From: an uncultured Bacilli bacterium
GTDB lineage: Bacteria; Bacillota_I; Bacilli_A; RF39; UBA660
NCBI GenBank assembly: GCA_934100165.1
Contig: CAKOPN010000004.1
Coordinates: 132,385-196,384, forward strand
Length of the DNA stretch: 64,000 nucleotides
Direction: 5' to 3'
Shown here: positions 6,757-14,269 of the stretch, in pieces
Layout of the letters: each line of letters opens with the position of its first letter
Numbering within the stretch: the stretch's first letter is position 1
Program-made: the position numbers and the translations under genes
Notes under the pieces: model-generated
The model's input: only the letters and a program-made list of their open reading frames with translations
Database searches by the model: none
What the model was told of the DNA's origin: nothing

Positions 6757-8163
6757 TTATTTTAAAATACTTTCTAAAGCATTTGCTATATTTGCAGAAC
6801 TTAATGAGTTTAGACTTTTAACGTAAGCAAGAGATCTTGAAATTTTTGTCATTTCTGTTTTTAAAGTCTCACTCTTATTTGCATCTGTTAAAATAGTTTC
6901 GCTAGATGTATTATTTTTCTTAGCTACTTCATCAATTATATTTCTAACAAGTGTTACTGTTGTTTCATTTTTATCTGAAATGTTATTTCCATCATATATA
7001 TTTAAAAGGTCTTCTTGTACTGTTCCTGTTTTAATCATTTTATCAATCGTATTGTGTGCATCTTCAAAACTTGATACAACATCTTTTCCGCTCTTTTTTA
7101 TAAATTCATTTATGCTTGTATTACTATTTTTTGCTAATGCTTCTGTGTAATTATATACAACACTTTTTGTAGTATCTGTTACAACTGATGTATCTGTGTA
7201 CCAGTTTTGAAGAGTTAATTGTAATGTTTTTGGATCCATGCTTGAAATTACTTGCTTTATATCATTACTCAACCCTGTGATATTTGAAAGTTTCTCTTTT
7301 AATACATCGGCATATCTTTCATCTTGTAAATATACTTCAAGAGTTGCATTACCGGAAATTATAGAAGTTAAACCTTTTAAGAAAACATCATAATTAGCAT
7401 AATTCATATTATTTAATGCTTTTACAGCATCAGTGTTTATCTCTATGTTCTTATCATTATTGTTTACGCTTGATGATGCATTACTACTACTAGTTGCTCC
7501 GCCACCAGAATAGCCACCACTACTTCTAGAAGATGAGTCACCTCTTGAACCACTAGAAGTACTGCTTGAAGATCCTTTACTACCACTGCTCCCACCAGAA
7601 CTTCTTGCAGGGGTATAACTATTTGTATCAGTTGATTCATTTTTAGTTTTTGCAGCTTCATCAACACTTACTTGCTCATTTTTAGCATTCTCAATGGTTG
7701 AAGATATTTTGTTCGCAAGTGTTGTAACTTGGCCAAGTGCATTTTTTAAACTCGGTATGTAGGCTGTTGCAACACCTTGACTAGTTAATGCTTCAAAAGC
7801 TGATTCAACATTTATTGATTCAATATTTTCTGATGCTATTTTTTGATTCCAAAATGAACAAGCATCATCTATTCCTGTTGGGTTTATTTCAAGTGTTGTG
7901 TCAGAAAGATTACTAGCAGTTGAATCTGTTACATTTTGACTATAATCCTGACCTGTTTGTGGTGCTGTATCCTCAGCAAAACTTTTTACTTGCTCTTCAC
8001 TTGCTGCATACAATGATGAGGATGATGCTGTTGTCTCATTTCCATCTTTATCTTTTAATGTTACTGTATCATTTTCTATTTTTTCTACTTTATATGCAGT
8101 ATCAGAGTTTTCTTCCTTTCGAACTATGCTACCAACCTGTACATCTTTGGTATCTAAATTCAT
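6757..8163 (-). CDS. Cassette lead protein: small beta domain, helical region, Ser/Gly linker, C-terminal helical domain
   Basis: 468 residues, no signal peptide or membrane segment, family not recognised. Residues 1-50 look like a small beta barrel (VGSIVRKEE...YKVEKIENDTVTLKDKDG, KOW/SH3-like). Residues 90-170 are helical, 183-235 are a Ser/Gly-rich linker, and 245-468 are helical with LLNIYDGNNIS near residue 393, shared with the 310-residue lead protein at 3829-4761. That repeated position and C-terminal similarity define the two cassettes as duplicates. Possible roles: scaffold, spacer or carrier for export of the WXG pair and enzyme; none is proven. Confidence 0.6.
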   Translation of the reverse strand: MNLDTKDVQVGSIVRKEENSDTAYKVEKIENDTVTLKDKDGNETTASSSSLYAASEEQVKSFAEDTAPQTGQDYSQNVTDSTASNLSDTTLEINPTGIDDACSFWNQKIASENIESINVESAFEALTSQGVATAYIPSLKNALGQVTTLANKISSTIENAKNEQVSVDEAAKTKNESTDTNSYTPARSSGGSSGSKGSSSSTSSGSRGDSSSRSSGGYSGGGATSSSNASSSVNNNDKNIEINTDAVKALNNMNYANYDVFLKGLTSIISGNATLEVYLQDERYADVLKEKLSNITGLSNDIKQVISSMDPKTLQLTLQNWYTDTSVVTDTTKSVVYNYTEALAKNSNTSINEFIKKSGKDVVSSFEDAHNTIDKMIKTGTVQEDLLNIYDGNNISDKNETTVTLVRNIIDEVAKKNNTSSETILTDANKSETLKTEMTKISRSLAYVKSLNSLSSANIANALESILK

Positions 8164-8198
8164 ACTATCACCCTTTTTCCATTTCTATATCTATAGCA

Positions 8199-8227
8199 AA
8201 TATAACATATATTCACCTTTTTATCAA
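8199..8227 (-). promoter_or_regulatory. Promoter of the esterase-like cassette
   Basis: -35 TTGATA (8222-8227), 17-base spacer, -10 TATATT (8199-8204), about 35 bases before the first gene of the cassette and directly after the spoIIP-operon terminator. Confidence 0.65.
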
Positions 8228-8229
8228 TA

Positions 8230-8264
8230 AAAAAAACTGACCACAAAATAGTGTAAAGTCAGTT
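8230..8264 (-). terminator. Terminator of the gpr-spoIIP transcript
   Basis: Arms AACTGAC / GTCAGTT (8235-8241, 8258-8264) with an inner CAC/GTG pairing, followed by a run of U. The 3' arm overlaps the end of the 102-residue gene. Confidence 0.8.
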
Positions 8265-8567
8265 ATTTCCTATATATCTAAACAAATATTTAAAAGCTTT
8301 TTTAAACATACTTCCTATGTAGTTTGAGATCTTCCTGTTGGTACGAGTTAACTCATTATCGTAATTTTTCTCTACTACTATGTAATCATTCAAATCTATT
8401 TTAACACCATTTTTTACATCTGTTTCAAACTTCTTAATAGCATCCTCAGTTAAAGTCTTTTTATTATTCAGTCTGTATTCATAAAGACCACTACTACCAA
8501 TTATATAAACAAACAGGAATGAAAACAGAAGTAAATACAAAGACATTTTAATTATTTTTTCCTTCAT
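8259..8567 (-). CDS. Small membrane-anchored protein downstream of spoIIP
   Basis: 102 residues with one N-terminal membrane segment (residues 8-27, LYLLLFSFLFVYIIGSSGLY) and a basic, helical remainder with no recognised motif. Its start overlaps the spoIIP stop by one base, so it is co-translated with a sporulation amidase and is likely a sporulation membrane protein. Because it borders the secreted-effector cassettes it could also be an immunity protein, but the overlap with spoIIP and the terminator after it argue against that. Confidence 0.55.
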   Translation of the reverse strand: MKEKIIKMSLYLLLFSFLFVYIIGSSGLYEYRLNNKKTLTEDAIKKFETDVKNGVKIDLNDYIVVEKNYDNELTRTNRKISNYIGSMFKKAFKYLFRYIGNN

Positions 8568-9502
8568 TATATCTCCCCTTTTTCATATAAATAGAGCATT
8601 TGACCAATAACCTCTATGGTATTAGTTACTTCCTCATAGGTATTTTCTTCTGAACCAACTTCTATTAAAATACAGTTTTTAGAAAAATCTTGATTATAAA
8701 CACCATTCACACCTTTTCCCTTTTTCTCGTAGATACCTCTACTTAAACCTTGATAATTTTGATTTAACCAAGATTCTAATCTTTCTAATATTTCTTTATT
8801 CTTCTCATATGATTTATTTTCTAACCCCAGCAAAAACATCGTTCTAGCATAAGATTTATCATTTATAGTAGTTGTAGATATCTTTTTGCTAACAGAATCC
8901 CTATGTAAATCAACAAAATACTTTAAATCAGGTTCTTTTTTTATAACATTTTCTAGATATAATCTTGATACTCTATAACTTTGTGCATAGTTCCAGTTAT
9001 TAGTACTTAAAATATCACTTATGCTTCCACTTTCAACGATAGAATTTATCCCATACTTAAGTAATTCCTTCTGCAGGTAATAACTAGCATCTAGAACACT
9101 ATAACTCATGTTTAAAGTTTTGTTGTAAGCATACTTTTCTCCTTGATGTGTGTTATATATATAAACGATAGGAGTCTTTTTATCTGTATCAGTATCAGAA
9201 TCACTACCATCTTTATTACCATCATTATTTTCTTCTTTTACACCACTATTTTTACTATTACTTGTTGAATAGTTTTTAAGAACAATAGACACAGGATCTA
9301 TGTATTTATTTTCTGATACAGTTTTCACTACTATATTCACAAGTTCATTTTCTTTACTAACCTTACTAGAATTTTGAATAAGTAAATCTAAAACATCTTC
9401 ATCAATTTTGACATTTATATCGTCTAACCAGTTAATAGTAAAAGTAAAGGAGAAAAAAGAAATAATCAAAATAAAAATAACCTTTACAAGATTTTTTTTC
9501 AT
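8567..9502 (-). CDS. spoIIP: Stage II sporulation protein P, cell-wall hydrolase
   Basis: SpoIIP is an amidase/endopeptidase that, with SpoIID and SpoIIM, thins septal peptidoglycan to drive engulfment. An N-terminal membrane anchor (residues 7-25) precedes an acidic Asn/Asp-rich linker (about 80-110) and an amidase_3-like domain with VYIYNTHQGEKY, FVDLHRDS and ILIEVGSEENTYEE, the usual zinc-site positions. Length 311 is in the family range. It follows gpr, as in Bacillus, supporting the assignment. Confidence 0.9.
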   Translation of the reverse strand: MKKNLVKVIFILIISFFSFTFTINWLDDINVKIDEDVLDLLIQNSSKVSKENELVNIVVKTVSENKYIDPVSIVLKNYSTSNSKNSGVKEENNDGNKDGSDSDTDTDKKTPIVYIYNTHQGEKYAYNKTLNMSYSVLDASYYLQKELLKYGINSIVESGSISDILSTNNWNYAQSYRVSRLYLENVIKKEPDLKYFVDLHRDSVSKKISTTTINDKSYARTMFLLGLENKSYEKNKEILERLESWLNQNYQGLSRGIYEKKGKGVNGVYNQDFSKNCILIEVGSEENTYEEVTNTIEVIGQMLYLYEKGEI

Positions 9503-9567
9503 ATTCCATCACCATTATTAAAAGTATATTACTAGTATATGAAATAATTTGTCGTATAAGATTATTA

Positions 9568-10596
9568 TTATTCATTTATATTATGTAAAACATTATTTAT
9601 TGATTTTGCTATTGCAAAAGAGATTTTATCGGTTAAAAAATCAACCTCTTTAGGAGTTACCATAAGATTATAACCAAGCGGTGTTAATACTTCTGCAAAT
9701 AAGTCTTTTATTTCTTCTTCCTTCAGTTCACCTAATAGTCCAAGATACATTTTTCTTTCTGTCTCATCAAGTTTATAGTTTATGTTACTATAGTCAAACA
9801 CATAAGGGTTTATCAATTTGCTCTTAGGATTATCAATATTCATTATGTTAAAGCTTAATTTTTTTACAAGAAAACTAAGAGTATCATTGACTATTGTAGC
9901 AGCATCCACAACTGTTGGAGATCCGATAGCAATTACTGGGATACCAAGGGTTTCTTCTGATATTTCTTTTCTAAAGTTGCCTACTCCACTTCCTGGTTCT
10001 ATTCCAGAATCTGTTATTTGAATCGTCTTATTTATCTTTTCAATACTACTTGATGCAAGGGCATCAATAACTATTAAAAAATCTGGCTTTACAACATTTT
10101 TTATTGCCTCTATCGAATCAAAACTTTCTACTCCAGTTGTAGCATACACTCCTGGGATAAAAGTTGAAACTTCACTATAAGAATCATCTACATCTATACT
10201 GTTAAGTTTAAAAAGATGTCTCGTTACTACTATGTCATCAATTACCTTTGGTCCCAAAGAATCAGGTGTAGAAAGTCTATTACCAAGACCAACTACCAAA
10301 GATGATTTGCCTAATAGATTTTTCTCTTTTATTATTTTTTTTAGTTCAATAGTCATAGCCTTTATCAAATTTTTTCTATTGTTAGAATCTGTGGCATCAT
10401 TAAAATATATAGTGGTGTACAAACCTTTCTTCTTATCTATTAACTTTGCTTCTTTTTTACCTATTCTAATTCTTTCTATATTTATATCATTGCACTGCAC
10501 CTTTTCAATGTTTAAAAAATTCTCTTTTTCATCAATCGCTTCACTAATTAAATCACATCTCACAGTAAACTTTGATAAATCTATTTCATGACTCAT
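9568..10596 (-). CDS. gpr: Germination protease (spore protease GPR)
   Basis: GPR degrades the small acid-soluble proteins of the spore core during germination and is made as a zymogen. The 342-residue protein has the family blocks VVGLGNRLSTPDSLGPKV, GVYATTGVESF, FLIVIDALASSS, the substrate-site DSGIEPGSGVGN and PVIAIGSPTVVDA. It heads the gpr-spoIIP unit and is divergent from rpsT, an arrangement common in spore formers. A sigma-G type promoter was looked for in the divergent region but is not obvious. Its presence implies that the organism makes, or its ancestors made, spores with SASPs. Confidence 0.95.
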   Translation of the reverse strand: MSHEIDLSKFTVRCDLISEAIDEKENFLNIEKVQCNDINIERIRIGKKEAKLIDKKKGLYTTIYFNDATDSNNRKNLIKAMTIELKKIIKEKNLLGKSSLVVGLGNRLSTPDSLGPKVIDDIVVTRHLFKLNSIDVDDSYSEVSTFIPGVYATTGVESFDSIEAIKNVVKPDFLIVIDALASSSIEKINKTIQITDSGIEPGSGVGNFRKEISEETLGIPVIAIGSPTVVDAATIVNDTLSFLVKKLSFNIMNIDNPKSKLINPYVFDYSNINYKLDETERKMYLGLLGELKEEEIKDLFAEVLTPLGYNLMVTPKEVDFLTDKISFAIAKSINNVLHNINE

Positions 10597-10639
10597 AAGA
10601 ACACCTCTTTAATATTTTGGCAAATATTTAAAGTTTTAT

Positions 10640-10668
10640 TTGCAATTTTTATCTTTTTTTGCTACTAT
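10640..10668 (+). promoter_or_regulatory. rpsT promoter
   Basis: -35 TTGCAA (10640-10645), 17-base spacer, -10 TACTAT (10663-10668), about 29 bases before the rpsT ATG. Confidence 0.65.
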
Positions 10669-10696
10669 ATATGTAGTTCAAAAGTGAGGTGAAAAA

Positions 10697-10969
10697 ATGC
10701 CAAATATTAAAAGTGCTAAAAAAAGAGTTATAACTAGTGCAAAGAAACAAGAAAGTAACAATTTAGTTACTGCTAGAACTAAGAATTCTATTAAAAAGTT
10801 TACTAAAGAAGTTAAAACTGGAAATAAAGAAGAAGCAAGTGCAAAATTAGATATAGCAATTAAAAACATTGATAAAGCAGCTTCAAGTGGACTAATGCAT
10901 AAGAATACTGCTGCAAGACAAAAATCAAGACTTACAAAAATGAGAAACAATATGGAGGAAGCTAAATAA
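10697..10969 (+). CDS. rpsT: 30S ribosomal protein S20
   Basis: 90 residues, strongly basic, three-helix S20 pattern: MPNIKSAKKRV at the start, AKLDIAIKNIDKAAS in the centre and the signature GLMHKNTAARQKSRL. S20 binds the 5' domain and helix 44 of 16S rRNA. Monocistronic with its own promoter and terminator; divergent from gpr. Confidence 0.95.
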   Translation: MPNIKSAKKRVITSAKKQESNNLVTARTKNSIKKFTKEVKTGNKEEASAKLDIAIKNIDKAASSGLMHKNTAARQKSRLTKMRNNMEEAK

Positions 10970-10986
10970 TTAGTTTCTTTTTTTTG
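10958..10986 (+). terminator. rpsT terminator
   Basis: GAAGCTAA / TTAGTTTC with a four-base loop (one G-U pair), then eight T. The 5' arm overlaps the last codons and the stop of rpsT. Confidence 0.7.
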
Positions 10987-11028
10987 CATATATTATTCTT
11001 TATATGATAGAATATTATTGGTGATGCT

Positions 11029-11940
11029 ATGAAAAAGTTAGGAAAGGCATTTATTCTTATCGCCATATTACTTATAATATATGGAAATAGAAATGCAATA
11101 CTCACTATTATCGTTAAAACAGTTTCTAAACAAGAGACGATTACTCTAGATTATAAAAATGAATATTATTTATCATATAATTATAAATATGTTAAAAATT
11201 TAAGTGATGTTAACAACATACAAAATAAAAATGATTTATTAAATTTATATTATACTGTTATAAATAGTGGCAATAGTGATTTTACTTTCTACTGTCCAAG
11301 TAGTTATAAATCTTGTGTTTCTGATGTTAAGGCACTTGCTAATGATCAAAAGGAACTTTCAAATATAAATGGTTTTGTTCATCCATTTAATAGTTTTGAT
11401 ACGATAGAGACAATGCCTTATAGTGCAATTGGTAAAGTTGATTTAAAAATTATTAAAACTTATACTGATGTAGAAATTGAAGAAATAAGTAAAAAAGTTG
11501 AAGAAGTTGTTAAAACAGAAGTAAAAGATGAAACTGATGAAAGAGAAATTATTAAAATTATTCATGACTACATTATAAATAATTCTAAATATGATAAATT
11601 ACGTGCTGATAATAATGTTATAAAGTATTCTTCAAATACTGCTTATGGTGTTTTATTTGAAGGCTATGGAATATGTAGTGGTTATGCTGATGCGATGGCT
11701 TTGTTCTTGGATTATTACAAAATTCCAAATTATAAAATCGCTAGTGAAAATCATGTTTGGAATGCTGTATTTTTAGATGGCAAGTGGTATCATTTAGATT
11801 TAACTTGGGATGATCCAATGCTTGGAAGTGGTGAAGATGTAATTATTTATGATTACTTTTTAATCACTACAGAAAAGTTGAAAGAGTTAGATAATTTACA
11901 ACATAACTTTGATACAAAAATATATCCTGAAATGGCATAA
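11029..11940 (+). CDS. Membrane-anchored transglutaminase-like protein
   Basis: 303 residues with an N-terminal membrane segment (6-29) and a C-terminal transglutaminase-like domain. The Cys-His-Asp triad is visible as Cys216 (GICSGYADAM), His242 (ENHVWNAV) and Asp257 (YHLDLTWDDP). In bacteria such domains act as peptidases or peptide cyclases outside the membrane; the substrate here is unknown. Separate small unit with GGTGAT seven bases before the ATG, ended by a bidirectional terminator shared with pyk. Confidence 0.8.
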   Translation: MKKLGKAFILIAILLIIYGNRNAILTIIVKTVSKQETITLDYKNEYYLSYNYKYVKNLSDVNNIQNKNDLLNLYYTVINSGNSDFTFYCPSSYKSCVSDVKALANDQKELSNINGFVHPFNSFDTIETMPYSAIGKVDLKIIKTYTDVEIEEISKKVEEVVKTEVKDETDEREIIKIIHDYIINNSKYDKLRADNNVIKYSSNTAYGVLFEGYGICSGYADAMALFLDYYKIPNYKIASENHVWNAVFLDGKWYHLDLTWDDPMLGSGEDVIIYDYFLITTEKLKELDNLQHNFDTKIYPEMA

Positions 11941-11969
11941 AAAAATCTCGATTTTTCTTCGAGATTTTT
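11941..11969. terminator. Bidirectional terminator between the transglutaminase gene and pyk
   Basis: Perfect 11-base arms AAAAATCTCGA / TCGAGATTTTT around a seven-base loop, A-rich on one side and T-rich on the other, so it works in both directions. Confidence 0.9.
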
Positions 11970-11972
11970 CTT

Positions 11973-13385
11973 TTATATTTCCTCAATTTTTAAGAAGTTT
12001 GTTTGTTTTACTTTTCTTCCAACATGGATACCACCAGTTATGATGATGACATCTTTTTCTTGCAAGTTCAAAAACTTAATAGCTTCTTTTCTACAGTGAT
12101 AAACCATGTCATCTAAATCATTATCATCAATGTTTACAATTTCTGTAACTATTCCATAATTTATAGCTAGTTTTCTAGCTACTTTTTCATTTGGACAAAT
12201 AGCAAGTATCATTGTTTCAGGTCTTAAATTACTCATTACTGATGCACTATGACCACCACTAGTTGGTACTACTATAGCTTTTATATCCATAGATTCAGCA
12301 CTTGTTAATACTGCTTCACCTATTCTTTCAGTTATACTTTTAGTATTTTTTCTTTCAAACTTTGTAGCATAACGCGGATTTCTTTCAGCTTCTTCGCAAA
12401 TTCTAGCCATATACTTAACTGCTTCGATTGGATGTTTACCTACGGTTGACTCACCACTTAACATAACGGCATCTGTTCCATCTAAAACAGCATTACTTAT
12501 ATCTGTTACTTCCGCTCTAGTTGGACGTGCACTTTCATACATTGAAGCAAGCATTTCTGTTGCCACAATAACGAATTTCCCTTTTTCACGACATCTTTTA
12601 ATCATGTCTTTTTGAATAATTGGAAGTCTTTCTACATCTACTTCTACTCCCAAGTCTCCACGTGCTACCATAATACCATCACTAGCATCAATTATTGCGT
12701 CAAGATTTTCAAGAGCTCTTTTTGTTTCAATCTTAGAGATGATACTCATGTCTTCTGCACCGTTTTCTTTAAGTATTCTTCTTATATCCTCTACATTTTC
12801 ACTTGTCTCTACAAAAGATAGTGCCAAGAAATCTCCGTCATGACTGCATGCATATTTTATATCTTTCAAGTCAGCTTCACTTATAAAACTTAACCCTAGA
12901 TTTACCCCTGGAACATTTATTCCCTTTTTTGAAGTTAAAACTCCTCCATCAATTACTTTACAAGAAAGAGATGAGTTATCCTTACCAACTACTTCAAGTC
13001 TCATTAAAGCATCATCGATTAGTATAGTATTACCAACATTTATCTTATCTAATGCGTCTTTATAGTTAACTGTAAATATACCGTTGTCCCCTGTTATATC
13101 ATCTTTAACAATCCTTACTATCTCATCTTTAATTAAAGGTATTCCCCCTTCTTTTATTAATCCGCATCTAAAATCAGGTCCTTTAGTATCAAATAATACG
13201 GCAATATTCCTACCGGTTTTCTTTTCTGTTTCTTTTATTACGCTCAATATTTCATTACTATTTTCCTCTGTTGAATGTGAAAAATTTATTCTAGCAACAT
13301 CCATTCCTTCTTCTACCATTTTACTCATGACTTCTACATTAGAAGATGCTGGACCAATGCTACAAACAATCTTTGTTTTTTTCAT
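11973..13385 (-). CDS. pyk: Pyruvate kinase
   Basis: Converts phosphoenolpyruvate and ADP to pyruvate and ATP, the last step of glycolysis. 470 residues without the extra C-terminal PEP-utilising domain that Bacillus pyruvate kinase carries. Motifs: NFSHST (34-39), DTKGPDFR (66-73; DTKGPEIR is more usual), catalytic SKIET (217-221), ARGDLGVEV (241-249) and MLSGES. C-terminal regulatory domain present. Monocistronic, with a TATAAT box 20 bases before its start. Confidence 0.95.
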   Translation of the reverse strand: MKKTKIVCSIGPASSNVEVMSKMVEEGMDVARINFSHSTEENSNEILSVIKETEKKTGRNIAVLFDTKGPDFRCGLIKEGGIPLIKDEIVRIVKDDITGDNGIFTVNYKDALDKINVGNTILIDDALMRLEVVGKDNSSLSCKVIDGGVLTSKKGINVPGVNLGLSFISEADLKDIKYACSHDGDFLALSFVETSENVEDIRRILKENGAEDMSIISKIETKRALENLDAIIDASDGIMVARGDLGVEVDVERLPIIQKDMIKRCREKGKFVIVATEMLASMYESARPTRAEVTDISNAVLDGTDAVMLSGESTVGKHPIEAVKYMARICEEAERNPRYATKFERKNTKSITERIGEAVLTSAESMDIKAIVVPTSGGHSASVMSNLRPETMILAICPNEKVARKLAINYGIVTEIVNIDDNDLDDMVYHCRKEAIKFLNLQEKDVIIITGGIHVGRKVKQTNFLKIEEI

Positions 13386-13404
13386 CTGATTTCACCCCGA
13401 GAGA

Positions 13405-13410
13405 ATTATA
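13405..13410 (-). promoter_or_regulatory. pyk -10 box
   Basis: Perfect TATAAT on the minus strand 20 bases upstream of the pyk ATG. A -35 box is not convincing (TTGTGT at a 20-base spacing). Confidence 0.5.
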
Positions 13411-13472
13411 CCACAAATTCCTATATATTAACACAATTTATTATATTTCATAAATTACTATAGGTGATTTCT

Positions 13473-14240
13473 ATGTATGTAAAAATTAAAGACTTTAATA
13501 TATATTATGAAAAGATAGGAACAGGTAAAAAAGAAATACTCATACTTCCTGGTTGGGGCGATACTAGAATTACATTTAATTATCTTATTTATCTATTAAA
13601 AAACGAGTACACAATTTATATCTTAGACTACCCTGGATTTGGTATGAGTAAATTTCCAGATAGAGATCTTACGGTGTACGATTATGCTGATTTAATAAAA
13701 GAGTTTATGAAGAAGAAAAAAGTCAAAAATCCAATAGTTATCTCTCACTCTTTTGGTAGCAGAATTGCACTCATTTTAAATGGAAAGTTAAATATATCTT
13801 TTGAAAAACTTATAATAATTGATGGGGCCGGAATAAAAAGAAAGAAAAGTTTTTACCTACTTTGTAAACAGACTTTATATAAAGCTCTAAAAAAGCTTAA
13901 CAAATGTCTTCCCAAAAAGTTAAGAAAGAAGTATTTAGATAAACTTGTTAAAGTTTTTGGCTCAACTGATTTTAAAGCGCTTAGTGAGAATATGCGAAGA
14001 ACTTTTTCAAACATTGTAAATACTGATTTATCATACTTACTTGATAATATCTCTTCTAGTACTCTTTTAATATGGGGTGAAAAAGACATTGATACTCCAC
14101 TTAAAGATGGTATTAAAATGAACAAGAAAATCAAGGATTCTGGTCTTGTTATAATAAAAAATGCATCTCATTATTCTTATCTTGATAATAAACTTTATAC
14201 TGGTACAATTATTAGAGAATTTTTAAAAGAAAAGACTTAA
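13473..14240 (+). CDS. Alpha/beta hydrolase
   Basis: 255 residues from the ATG at 13473, which follows AGGTG by seven bases; the in-frame GTG at 13464 overlaps that site. Standard alpha/beta hydrolase: PGWGDTRITF (oxyanion), LDYPGFGMS, nucleophile Ser93 in ISHSFGS, acid in WGEKDIDTP and His in NASHYSYL. Cytosolic, no signal peptide. Substrate not deducible; relatives include carboxylesterases and acyl-thioesterases. Single gene convergent with pnp, sharing a terminator with it. Confidence 0.8.
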   Translation: MYVKIKDFNIYYEKIGTGKKEILILPGWGDTRITFNYLIYLLKNEYTIYILDYPGFGMSKFPDRDLTVYDYADLIKEFMKKKKVKNPIVISHSFGSRIALILNGKLNISFEKLIIIDGAGIKRKKSFYLLCKQTLYKALKKLNKCLPKKLRKKYLDKLVKVFGSTDFKALSENMRRTFSNIVNTDLSYLLDNISSSTLLIWGEKDIDTPLKDGIKMNKKIKDSGLVIIKNASHYSYLDNKLYTGTIIREFLKEKT

Positions 14241-14262
14241 AGCTCAATAAACTTTAAGTCTT
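14232..14262. terminator. Bidirectional terminator between the hydrolase gene and pnp
   Basis: Perfect 11-base arms AAGACTTAAAG / CTTTAAGTCTT; the left arm includes the hydrolase stop codon. Confidence 0.85.
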
Positions 14263-14269
14263 ATTTATT

